Below are positions 24,680 to 33,122 of a stretch of DNA of 64,000 nt, piece after piece; the first letter of the stretch is position 1; each line of letters starts with the position of its first letter. Source of the stretch: Streptomyces sp. NA04227 (GTDB lineage: Bacteria; Actinomycetota; Actinomycetes; Streptomycetales; Streptomycetaceae); contig NZ_CP054918.1 of the NCBI RefSeq assembly GCF_013364195.1, positions 5,507,001 to 5,571,000 on the forward strand. The letters are read 5' to 3'. Below the pieces are notes generated by a model. It did not search any database. It was given only the letters and a program-made list of their open reading frames with translations, and was not told where the DNA came from. The position numbers were made by a program, and so were the translations under genes.

Positions 24680-26334
24680 GCGAGCAGGCGGACGTGATCG
24701 TCGTGGGGGCCGGGCTCGCCGGGCTCGTCGCGACGTACGAACTGGTCAAGGCGGGGCGCAAGGTGCTCGTGGTCGACCAGGAGAACGAGGCCAACCTCGG
24801 CGGGCAGGCCTTCTGGTCGCTCGGCGGGCTCTTCCTGGTCGACAGTGAGGAACAGCGCCGTATGGGGATCAAGGACTCCCACGAACTGGCGCTCCAGGAC
24901 TGGCTCGGCTCGGCCGCCTTCGACCGTGAGCGCGAGGATCACTGGCCGCGCCAATGGGCGCGCGCCTACGTGGAGTTCGCGGCGGGCGAGAAGCGGCGGT
25001 ACCTGTACGACCTCGGGCTGCGGTTCATGCCGAACGTCGGCTGGGCCGAGCGCGGCGACGGGCTCGCCTCGGGGCACGGCAACTCGGTGCCCCGCTTCCA
25101 TCTCACCTGGGGCACCGGCCCCGAGGTGGTCCGCGTCTTCCTCGAACCGGTCAAGCGGGCCGAGCGGGAAGGGCTCGTGACCTTCCGGCACCGGCACCAG
25201 GTGGACGAGCTGATCGTGGAGAACGGCGCCGCGGTCGGCGTGCGCGGCAGCATCCTGGAGCCTTCGTCCCAGCCGCGCGGCGTCAAGTCCTCGCGGGAGG
25301 TGGCGGGTTCGTTCGAGCTGCGGGCGCAGGCGGTGGTCGTCGGTTCCGGTGGCATCGGCGGCAACCCGGACCTGGTCCGCGAGAACTGGCCCGCACGGCT
25401 CGGCCCCGCGCCCGCGCGCATGATCCGCGGGGTCCCGGCCCATGTCGACGGGCGGATGCTGGGGATCACCGAACGGGCGGGCGGCAACATCGTCAACCGC
25501 GACCGGATGTGGCACTACACCGAGGGCATCAAGAACTGGGACCCGATCTGGCCCGAGCACGCCATCCGGATCATCCCCGGCCCCTCCTCGCTGTGGCTGG
25601 ACGCCACCGGCCGGCGGCTGCCCCCGCCGTACTTCCCCGGCTTCGACACGCTCGGCACGCTGGGGCACATCCAGCAGACCGGGCACGCGCACACCTGGTT
25701 CATCCTCACGCAGACCATCATCGAGAAGGAGTTCGCGCTCTCCGGCTCGGAGCAGAACCCGGACTTCACCGCCAAGGACCTCAAGCAGACCCTCGGCCGC
25801 GCCAAGAAGGGCGCCACCGGACCGGTCACCGCGTTCATGGAACACGGCGAGGACTTCGTGGTGCGCAAGACGCTGCGCGAGCTGGTGGAGGGCATGAACT
25901 CCCTCGGTATGGAACCGGAGTTGGACTACGAACAGGTCGAGCGGGAGGTGGTGGCGCGCGATCGCGAGGTGGACCTGAAGTTCACCAAGGACATGCAGCT
26001 GATGGCGATCCGCAACGCCCGTGCCTACTTCCCCGACCGGATCGTCCGGGTCGCCAAGCCGCACCGGCTGCTCGACCCCGAACACGGCCCGCTGATCGCG
26101 GTCCGCCTGAACCTGCTCACCCGCAAGACCCTCGGCGGTCTGGAGACCGACCTGGACGCACGGGTGATCCGGCCGGACGGCGAGGTCTTCGAGGGCCTGT
26201 ACGCGGCCGGTGAGGTGGCCGGGTTCGGCGGCGGCGGAGTGCACGGCTACAACGCGCTGGAGGGCACCTTCCTCGGCGGCTGCATCTTCTCCGGCCGCGC
26301 GGCGGGCCGGGCCCTGGCCAAGTCGCTTGCCTGA
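24676..26334 (+). CDS. FAD-binding dehydrogenase (fumarate reductase/KstD-like flavoprotein)
   Basis: 552 residues beginning at the ATG that overlaps the TetR stop. The N-terminal VIVVGAGLAGLVATYEL is the FAD-binding GxGxxG fold, followed by VVDQENEANLGGQAF. The C-terminal end, GLYAAGEVAGFGGGGVHGYN, is the typical second FAD contact of the fumarate reductase/3-ketosteroid-dehydrogenase superfamily. No covalent-FAD or cytochrome segment is seen. Actinobacterial relatives are annotated simply as FAD-binding dehydrogenase. Steroid or acyl desaturation is possible and fits the neighbouring SDR and thioesterase, but is not proven. Confidence 0.9.
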   Translation: MSEQADVIVVGAGLAGLVATYELVKAGRKVLVVDQENEANLGGQAFWSLGGLFLVDSEEQRRMGIKDSHELALQDWLGSAAFDREREDHWPRQWARAYVEFAAGEKRRYLYDLGLRFMPNVGWAERGDGLASGHGNSVPRFHLTWGTGPEVVRVFLEPVKRAEREGLVTFRHRHQVDELIVENGAAVGVRGSILEPSSQPRGVKSSREVAGSFELRAQAVVVGSGGIGGNPDLVRENWPARLGPAPARMIRGVPAHVDGRMLGITERAGGNIVNRDRMWHYTEGIKNWDPIWPEHAIRIIPGPSSLWLDATGRRLPPPYFPGFDTLGTLGHIQQTGHAHTWFILTQTIIEKEFALSGSEQNPDFTAKDLKQTLGRAKKGATGPVTAFMEHGEDFVVRKTLRELVEGMNSLGMEPELDYEQVEREVVARDREVDLKFTKDMQLMAIRNARAYFPDRIVRVAKPHRLLDPEHGPLIAVRLNLLTRKTLGGLETDLDARVIRPDGEVFEGLYAAGEVAGFGGGGVHGYNALEGTFLGGCIFSGRAAGRALAKSLA

Positions 26335-26397
26335 GCGGCGAGTTCAGGGAAGGACGGCAACACCCCGAGCCGGCTAACCAGCGGAGGCGATGGAGAG

Positions 26398-27201
26398 ATG
26401 ACGAAGCGAACGGCACTGGTCACCGGGGCCTCCTCGGGCATCGGCAAGGCGGTGGCCGAGGCCCTGCTCGGCCGCGGCTACCGGGTGATCGGCACCAGCC
26501 GCGACCCGGAGCGGATGGCCGCCTCGGCGCGGGTGCCGGGAGTGGAGTACCTGCCGCTCGACCTCACCGACGAGGCGAGCATCGTGGCCTGCGCCGAGGC
26601 AGCCGGTGCGGTGGACGTACTCGTCAACAACGCGGGGGAGAGCCAGCTCGGCGCCCTCGAAGAGCTGCCGATGGACGCCCTGCGGCGGCTGTTCGAACTG
26701 AACGTCTTCGGGGCGGTACGGCTGACCCAGCTCGTGCTGCCCGGCATGCGCGAGCGCCGCCGCGGCCGGGTGGTCATGGTCGGCTCGATGCTGGCCAGCT
26801 TCCCGCTCGCGTTCCGCTCCTCCTACGTCGCCTCGAAGGCGGCCGTGAAGGCGTTCGCGCTCGCCTCGCGCCGTGAACTCTCCCCGTACGGCGTCTGGTT
26901 GATCACCGTGGAGCCCGGCGCGATCAACACCGGCATCAGCGAACGCCGCACCCGCTACCAGGCCGAGGGCTCCCCGTACGCCGACGACTACCGGGCCGTC
27001 TCGACCCGGCTGGACGCCAACGAGACCGTCGGGATCGCGGCTGAGAAGGTCGCCGCCACGGTCCTCGGCGCGATCGAGGCCGCGAGCCCGAAGCCGTTCT
27101 ACGCGGTCGGCAGCAGGGCCCCGCTGGTGTTCGCCCTGCGCCGGATCCTGCCCAGGGCGGCGGTGGAGCGGATGGTCTCGCGCAGGCACGGGCTCAGCTG
27201 A
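26398..27201 (+). CDS. SDR-family oxidoreductase
   Basis: 267 residues, ATG at 26398. TGASSGIG (residues 9-16) is the cofactor loop, NNAGES the NAG motif, and YVASKAA contains the catalytic Tyr-x3-Lys, with the partner Ser in VGSML. This is a classical NAD(P)-dependent short-chain dehydrogenase. It follows the flavoprotein by 63 bp and probably belongs to the same operon. Its 3' end overlaps the convergent thioesterase gene by 8 bp. Confidence 0.93.
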   Translation: MTKRTALVTGASSGIGKAVAEALLGRGYRVIGTSRDPERMAASARVPGVEYLPLDLTDEASIVACAEAAGAVDVLVNNAGESQLGALEELPMDALRRLFELNVFGAVRLTQLVLPGMRERRRGRVVMVGSMLASFPLAFRSSYVASKAAVKAFALASRRELSPYGVWLITVEPGAINTGISERRTRYQAEGSPYADDYRAVSTRLDANETVGIAAEKVAATVLGAIEAASPKPFYAVGSRAPLVFALRRILPRAAVERMVSRRHGLS

Positions 27202-28120
27202 GCGGGTCCGCCCCCGCCCCCGCCCCCGCCTCCTGGGTCCGCCGGGCCACGTACATCAGCGCCTCCTGCGAGGCGCTCGCGACGAGTTCGCCGTCCTCGG
27301 TCCAGAACTCGCCGTGGCACAGGGTCCTGCCGTCCGCGGCGGTCTTGCTGCGCTGGGCGAACAGCAGCCAGGTGTCCGCGCGCAGCGGGCGGTGGAACCA
27401 CATGGCGTGGTCGAGGGAGGCCATCCGCGCGGGTGGGGGCCCGACGACGGGGAAGACGGGGCGGAAGGCGCCGATCGCCGTCGCGGCCAGCGAGACATCG
27501 CTGAGGTAGGCCAACGCGCAGGCGTGGTACGCCGGTTCGTCGGGCAGCGGGGTGCGGATCCGGGACCAGGTGTACTGGCGTATCTCGCCGTCCGGGCTCG
27601 GCGGCGGGGTGTCCTCGGGCGGCAGGTACCGCAGTTCGACGCCGTCCCTGACCTCACGGGCGGGGTGGTCGCGCAGGCCGTCGGGCAGCCCCTCGGGGCC
27701 GGGCACCTTGGGCGCGGTGGACTGCTGCTCGTAGGACGGCTCCTCCGGCGCCTTGAACGAGGCGTGCATGCTCAGTACGTCGCCGAAGGACTGCCGGGCG
27801 TTCACCTGCCGCAGCGAGTACGAGCGCCCGTCGCGCAGCCGCAGCGCGGAGTAGGACACCTTCTTGCTGCACATCACCGGACGCAGGAAGTAGGCGTGCA
27901 GGGAGTGCACCGGCCGCCCCTCGGGCGCTGTGCGCGCCGCCGCCGCGAGCGACTGGGACAGTACGGAGCCGCCGAAACCGACCCCCCGCCTGCTCGGGTG
28001 GCACTGCCCGAGGAACCGGTCCTCGCCGTCCGGTTCGAGTCGCAACTGCTCGGTGAACGGGAGCAGTTGGTCCGCCACCAGGACTTCGGGGGCCGCCGCG
28101 GATTCGGGTACCGAGGTCAC
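27194..28120 (-). CDS. tesB-like: Acyl-CoA thioesterase II (TesB family)
   Basis: 308 residues, double hot-dog thioesterase. RGVGFGGSVLSQSLAAA is the N-terminal hot-dog helix region, FLRPV and SYSLRQVNARQ are conserved TesB segments, and SLDHAMWFHRP in the second domain carries the catalytic Asp. It hydrolyses medium- to long-chain acyl-CoA. It converges with and overlaps the SDR gene by 8 bp, so the pair cannot share a normal intergenic terminator. The Gly-Ala run at the C-terminus comes from a GC-rich hexamer tract. Confidence 0.92.
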   Translation of the reverse strand: MTSVPESAAAPEVLVADQLLPFTEQLRLEPDGEDRFLGQCHPSRRGVGFGGSVLSQSLAAAARTAPEGRPVHSLHAYFLRPVMCSKKVSYSALRLRDGRSYSLRQVNARQSFGDVLSMHASFKAPEEPSYEQQSTAPKVPGPEGLPDGLRDHPAREVRDGVELRYLPPEDTPPPSPDGEIRQYTWSRIRTPLPDEPAYHACALAYLSDVSLAATAIGAFRPVFPVVGPPPARMASLDHAMWFHRPLRADTWLLFAQRSKTAADGRTLCHGEFWTEDGELVASASQEALMYVARRTQEAGAGAGADPLS

Positions 28121-28351
28121 CGCTGTGCCTCCCGGCTAGGTGGGTCGCGTGGTTTCGGTGCACAGATGTTCTGTCCGTGTCGGTGTAGCAGGCAACCATG
28201 GCGGGATTCACCGCGTCAATGCGGTTCCGCGGGTGCGCTGCGTCACTACGGCAGGGGCGCCGGGCCTCCCCGGAGCCGGACGGTGGCCGACACCCCCGCG
28301 TGGCAGGATGCGCCCCATCGGTCGGCGGGAGCGTGAGGAACGGACGGCGTC

Positions 28352-30709
28352 ATGGCGGAGGAGAGCGCGGCGGTGCGGCCGGAAGGCGAGCGCGCGGGGC
28401 GCCAGGTCGCCCAACTCCTGGACGCCGCAGGCGCGTTGCACGCCGCCGCCCGCGCGGTGCGCACCGACCACGACCGGGCCCGCGAGGCGGTACGCACCGC
28501 GCTGGCCCCGGTCCTGGACCGGCTCGTCGCCGAGGAACTGGCGGGCATCCCGCTGGCCCGCCTGCGCGACGTCACCGAAGGGCGGCTCCGGCTCGGCGCG
28601 CTTCAGGACGCGGGCTATCGGGACGTGGCACGGGTGCACGCCGCGAGCCGGCACGAGCTGCGCCTGATACCGGGCGTCGGTGCCCAGACCGCCGACCAGG
28701 CGCTGGCGGCGGCCGGACAGCTCGCCCGCGCGGTGGCCGAGACGGTCCCGGTGCGGATCGACATCGAGGACCCGCGGCCGCACACGACCGCGTTGCTCCA
28801 GGCCCTGCACCGGCTCGTCGAGGCGGGCCCCGCGCTGCGCCTGGCCGTCGAGGCCGCCGGACGTGCCGAGCGCGACCTCGGCGTACTGCTGCCGCTCGCC
28901 GCACCGGCCGCGAGCCGCCTGCGGATGCTCTTCACCGGTCGCCGCACCCGCGAGCGGGCCCTGACCGCGGCGGCCCAACTACGCGCGCTCACCGGGGAGA
29001 TCACAGCGAACGGGACGCCGACGACGCTCGCCCAGGCCTCGGTCGACCTGCTGCGCGAGCCCGCCGAACCCCTCGCCGTCGAGGTCGACTTCGAGCTGCG
29101 CTCCGCCGAGTACTACAGCCTGCTGGCCGAGTTCACCGGCGGCGCCGCGGATGTGGCGGCGGCCGAGGGCTTTCTGCCCGCCGAGGTCGCCGACCGGGTG
29201 CGCGCGCAGGGTCTCGACGACTCACTGCTGCGTGTCTCGCTGCGCGGTTACCAGGCCTTCGGCGCCCGGTTCGCGCTCGCGCAGCGCCGGGTGATCCTCG
29301 GCGACGAGATGGGCCTGGGCAAGACGGTCCAGGCGCTCGCCGCGCTCGCACACCTGGCCGCCGCCGGGCAGACGCACTTCCTGGTCGTGTGCCCCGCCAG
29401 CGTGCTCCTGAACTGGAGCCGTGAGATCGGCGCGCGCACGGCGCTGCGTGCCCTGCCGGTGCACGGGCCCGAGCGCGCCGAGGCGTTCGCCGAGTGGCGC
29501 GCCCGGGGCGGCGTCGCCCTCACCACCTTCGACGTCCTGCACGCCCTGACCGAGTCCGTGGACACCGGCGGCGAGCCGCCGCCCGCGCCCGCCCTCCTGG
29601 TCGTGGACGAGGCCCACTACGTGAAGAACCCGGCCGCACGCCGCTCCCGGGCGGTCGCCGCCTGGGCGGGGCGCGCGGAGCGGGTGCTGTTCCTCACCGG
29701 GACGCCGATGGAGAACCGTGTCGAGGAATTCCGCGCGCTGGTGCGGCACTTGGCGCCCGAGCTCGCCGCCCGGGTCGAGCAGCGCACCGGGGCCGCGGGC
29801 TCCCAGGCGTTCCGCACAGCGGTCGCCCCCGTCTATCTGCGCCGCAACCAGCAGGACGTACTCGCCGAACTGCCCGCCCTGCTCAAGGTCGACGAGTGGG
29901 AGGAGTTCAGCCAGGCCGACCGGGAGGCCTACGCGCGCGCCGTCGACGAGGGCAACTTCATGGCGATGCGCAGGGCCGCCTACGCCGACCCGGAGAAGTC
30001 GGCCAAGCTGGAGCGCCTGCGCGAACTCGTCGAGGACGCCGAGGGCAACGGCCTCAAGGTCGTGGTCTTCTCCTACTTCCGGGACGTGCTCGCCACGGTG
30101 CGGGACTCGCTCGTACGTACGGAAGGTGAGCCGTCCCAGTCGCCGGACGGGCGACGGGTGTTCGGCCCGATCTCCGGTGAAGTCCCCGCCGCGCGGCGGC
30201 AGTTGCTGGTGGACGAGTTCTCGGCGGCCGAGGGGCACGCCGTCCTGCTCAGCCAGATCCAGGCGGGCGGTGTCGGCCTCAACATGCAGGCGGCCTCGGT
30301 GGTGATCCTGTGCGAGCCGCAGGTCAAGCCGACCATGGAGCACCAGGCGGTGGCCCGTGCGCACCGGATGGGGCAGGTGCGGACGGTCCAGGTGCACCGG
30401 CTGCTCGCGGCCGACAGCTGCGACGAGCGACTCCTGGACATTCTGCGCAACAAGGACCGTCTCTTCGACGCGTACGCCCGCCGCAGCGACATCGCCGAGT
30501 CGTCCCCCGAGGCCGTCGACGTCTCGGACCGCTCGCTGGCCCGCCGGATCGTCGAGGACGAGCAGCGCAGACTCGCGGGGGAATCGGCGGCGCCGGAGCC
30601 GGAAGCGGAACCGGGGGAGCGGGCCGGGAGCGGCATGCGAGGGGCGCCGGGTGAGGCGCCCGGCACGGACCGGTCCCAAGAGGCCGCGGGGCCCGCCCCG
30701 AGCGCGTAA
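28352..30709 (+). CDS. SNF2-family DNA-dependent ATPase/helicase
   Basis: 785 residues. A helical N-terminal third contains a helix-hairpin-helix-like segment (LRLIPGVGAQTADQAL, near residue 110), likely to contact DNA. The SNF2 ATPase core follows: Walker A GDEMGLGKT (near 316), DEAH box LVVDEAHYVKN (near 418), LTGTPMENR (motif III), and in the C-terminal RecA lobe QAGGVGLNMQAA and QAVARAHRMGQ (motifs V and VI). No nuclease or SWIM domain is seen. Such stand-alone SNF2 proteins remodel nucleoprotein or act in repair or defence. There is no linked methylase or phospholipase-D gene pointing to a defined system. Confidence 0.92.
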   Translation: MAEESAAVRPEGERAGRQVAQLLDAAGALHAAARAVRTDHDRAREAVRTALAPVLDRLVAEELAGIPLARLRDVTEGRLRLGALQDAGYRDVARVHAASRHELRLIPGVGAQTADQALAAAGQLARAVAETVPVRIDIEDPRPHTTALLQALHRLVEAGPALRLAVEAAGRAERDLGVLLPLAAPAASRLRMLFTGRRTRERALTAAAQLRALTGEITANGTPTTLAQASVDLLREPAEPLAVEVDFELRSAEYYSLLAEFTGGAADVAAAEGFLPAEVADRVRAQGLDDSLLRVSLRGYQAFGARFALAQRRVILGDEMGLGKTVQALAALAHLAAAGQTHFLVVCPASVLLNWSREIGARTALRALPVHGPERAEAFAEWRARGGVALTTFDVLHALTESVDTGGEPPPAPALLVVDEAHYVKNPAARRSRAVAAWAGRAERVLFLTGTPMENRVEEFRALVRHLAPELAARVEQRTGAAGSQAFRTAVAPVYLRRNQQDVLAELPALLKVDEWEEFSQADREAYARAVDEGNFMAMRRAAYADPEKSAKLERLRELVEDAEGNGLKVVVFSYFRDVLATVRDSLVRTEGEPSQSPDGRRVFGPISGEVPAARRQLLVDEFSAAEGHAVLLSQIQAGGVGLNMQAASVVILCEPQVKPTMEHQAVARAHRMGQVRTVQVHRLLAADSCDERLLDILRNKDRLFDAYARRSDIAESSPEAVDVSDRSLARRIVEDEQRRLAGESAAPEPEAEPGERAGSGMRGAPGEAPGTDRSQEAAGPAPSA

Positions 30710-31173
30710 CGGACCTCGTTCCGCGCGCGGTGCACGTCGGCCCGCGAACCGGAGTGCCGAGCTCAACTCCCCCTGGAAACAGCCTGGTTGACGTCCGAAG
30801 TGGCTTCGCCCGGCTGCCTTGGACGCCCCAACCGCCTGTCATGGGCACCGATTTCGGTGCACCGGCCAACGGCACCACGACCGGCCCTCGGTGCAATCGA
30901 GTGGGGTAACGATGTCATCCCCCGCCGCCCCCTCATGCCCGTCGGGCAAGCGGATCTTGGCCGGAAGCGGACGCCGATCATGACGGCCGTGTGGAGCCAC
31001 TGTTACATCCCCTCCCGGTACTTGTGGATTTCTTGTGACCCCGCCAATCTGTCGTCTGGCAGGTCGGTGCAATGCGATCCCGGTGAGTGTGGATTGTCAT
31101 GCGCATGATCTGCCGCCAGTGATTCCTGCAGTACGTCCCCACCAGGAACATTCACGAGAAGGGCCCCACACCC
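30710..31173. other. Long upstream region of the subtilase gene
   Basis: No gene was recognised in these 464 bp. The octamer TCGGTGCA occurs three times (30854, 30888, 31064), and a perfect 12-bp palindrome TCATGCGCATGA lies at 31097-31108, about 65 bp before the protease start. These are candidate sites for control of an extracellular protease. A convincing -10/-35 pair was not found. Confidence 0.4.
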
Positions 31174-32763
31174 ATGGCAGTCAAGCGTCACAACGGACGA
31201 AGAGTCGCCCTCGGCACCACGGCCGGCATCAGCGCGGTCGCGGCGGCGGCACTCGCCCTCGGTTTCGTCTCGGCGTCCTCCGCACAGGCCGCCCCGGAAC
31301 CGGGCGCAGGCACCATCCAGTACGCCGGAGCCGCCAACGCGGTCGACGGCAGCTACATCGTCACGCTCAAGCACGGTGTCGCCTCGGCCGATTCGGCCAA
31401 GGGCAAGGCCGTCGCGGCGAAGTACGACGCCAAGATCACCCGCACCTACAAAGAGGTGCTGAACGGCTACGCGGTCAAGCTCTCCGAGGCCAAGGCCAAG
31501 CAGCTCGCCGCGGACCCGGCGGTCGCCTCCGTGGTCCAGAACCGCACCTTCCACGCGGACGCCACCCAGACCAACCCGCCGTCCTGGGGTCTGGACCGCA
31601 TCGACCAGCGGGCGCTGCCGCTGGACAGCAAGTACACCTACCCGGACAAGGCCGGTGAGGGCGCGACCGCGTACGTCATCGACACCGGTGTGCGCATCTC
31701 GCACAGCGACTTCGGCGGCCGCGCGGTCAACGGCTACGACGCCATCGACAACGACAACGTCGCCCAGGACGGCCACGGGCACGGCACGCACGTGGCCGGT
31801 ACGGTCGGCGGCACCGCGCACGGCGTGGCCAAGAAGGCCAAGATCGTCGCCGTCCGCGTCCTGGACAACAACGGCTCGGGCACCACCGAGCAGGTCGTCG
31901 CGGGCATCGACTGGGTCGCCCAGAACGCCTCGGGCCCCTCCGTCGCCAACATGAGCCTCGGCGGCGGCGCGGACAGCGCCCTCGACACCGCGGTGCGCAA
32001 CGCCATCGCCTCCGGCGTGACCTTCGCGGTCGCGGCGGGCAACGAGAGCACCGACGCCTCCACCAAGTCGCCCGCCCGCGTGGCCGAGGCCATCACGGTC
32101 GGCTCGACCACCAACACGGACGCCCGCTCCAGCTTCTCCAACTACGGCTCCGTGGTGGACATCTTCGCCCCGGGTTCCTCGATCACCTCCGCGTGGAACT
32201 CCAGCGACTCGGCGACGAACACCATCTCCGGTACGTCGATGGCCTCCCCGCACGTCGCGGGCGCCGCCGCCCTGTACCTGGCGGACAACCCCACGGCCAC
32301 CCCGGCCCAGGTCGGCTCGGCCCTGAACAGCGCCGCCACCACCGGCGTCGTCACCAACCCGGGCACCGGCTCGCCCAACCGCCTCCTGAACGTCGGCGGC
32401 GGCACCACCACCCCGCCCGGGAAGTTCTTCGAGAACACGAACGACTACACGATCAACGACAACGCCACCGTCGACTCGCCCCTGGCGGTCAGCGGAGTCA
32501 CCGGCCGCGCCCCGGCCTCCCTCGGTGTGAAGGTCAACATCCAGCACACCTACGTCGGCGACCTGCGCATCCAGCTCATCGCGCCGGACGGGACGGCCTA
32601 CACGCTGAAGGACTACGGCGTGGGCGGCAGCAGCGACAACATCAACACCACGTACACCGTCAACGCGTCCGCGGAGAACGCCGACGGCGGCTGGAAGCTG
32701 CGCGTCAGCGACAACGCCTCGTACGACACCGGAAAGATCGACTCCTGGGGTCTGCAGTTCTGA
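31174..32763 (+). CDS. Secreted S8 subtilisin-like peptidase with P domain
   Basis: 529 residues. A long Sec/Tat-like signal (RRVALGTTAGI..., cleavage near AQAA at residue 38) precedes an I9 propeptide (DGSYIVTLKHGV). The S8 domain is of proteinase K/aqualysin type with D170 (VIDTGV), H206 (GHGTHVAG) and S355 (GTSMASPHVAG). After a Gly-Thr-Pro linker, the last 110 residues form a proprotein-convertase P domain (NIQHTYVGDLRIQLIAPDGT), which usually stabilises or targets the enzyme. It is an exported broad-specificity protease of the type used in mycelial nutrition and development. A strong terminator follows. Confidence 0.96.
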   Translation: MAVKRHNGRRVALGTTAGISAVAAAALALGFVSASSAQAAPEPGAGTIQYAGAANAVDGSYIVTLKHGVASADSAKGKAVAAKYDAKITRTYKEVLNGYAVKLSEAKAKQLAADPAVASVVQNRTFHADATQTNPPSWGLDRIDQRALPLDSKYTYPDKAGEGATAYVIDTGVRISHSDFGGRAVNGYDAIDNDNVAQDGHGHGTHVAGTVGGTAHGVAKKAKIVAVRVLDNNGSGTTEQVVAGIDWVAQNASGPSVANMSLGGGADSALDTAVRNAIASGVTFAVAAGNESTDASTKSPARVAEAITVGSTTNTDARSSFSNYGSVVDIFAPGSSITSAWNSSDSATNTISGTSMASPHVAGAAALYLADNPTATPAQVGSALNSAATTGVVTNPGTGSPNRLLNVGGGTTTPPGKFFENTNDYTINDNATVDSPLAVSGVTGRAPASLGVKVNIQHTYVGDLRIQLIAPDGTAYTLKDYGVGGSSDNINTTYTVNASAENADGGWKLRVSDNASYDTGKIDSWGLQF

Positions 32764-32810
32764 TCCGGTCCTCCCGGGCCTGAACGCGGTCCGGTCCAGG
32801 GACTGAACAA

Positions 32811-32850
32811 CTCCTCGCGCCGGGCGGCCGCGGCCACCCGGCGCGAGGAG
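32811..32850 (+). terminator. Terminator after the subtilase gene
   Basis: CTCCTCGCGCCGGG and CCCGGCGCGAGGAG form a 14-bp perfect stem over a 12-nt loop, about 48 bp after the stop codon. Confidence 0.85.
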
Positions 32851-33122
32851 CCAGGACATGACACGGGACCCCCACCGGCCCCGTGACACCAGGGGCTCCG
32901 GCCATGCCACGCGCAGAGCCGAACCCCGAACCACCCCGCGTGGGGGGCCGGTCGAGGTGCACCTCGACGCATGGGGGCGGCCCGCCGCGCAGGCACGGGC
33001 CCGGCCGTTCGCGACGGCCGGGCCCCACCGCGTGGGGCGGCCCGCACCCCGCATACGATGCGGCCAGCCGAGCGCCGCGCCCGCGGCGCCGCAGTGGCCG
33101 ATCGTCCAGGAGCACCCCACCC
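32851..33122 (+). promoter_or_regulatory. Palindrome-rich upstream region of the septum-formation-type gene
   Basis: This stretch holds a perfect 18-bp palindrome GTCGAGGTGCACCTCGAC (32951-32968), a hairpin with an 11-bp stem (32998-33024, loop TCGCG) and CCGCAT-ACG-ATGCGG (33049-33063), which contains a good -10 hexamer TACGAT at 33054-33059. No clear -35 was found. Confidence 0.5.

Noticed and set aside
28352..30709. A DISC/DISARM-like or similar defence locus around the SNF2 gene
   Set aside because: No methyltransferase, phospholipase-D or DUF1998 partner is adjacent. The gene stands alone.
30788..31108. A 106-codon plus-strand frame before the subtilase
   Set aside because: No ribosome binding site, no recognisable sequence and atypical codon pattern. 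The region looks regulatory.
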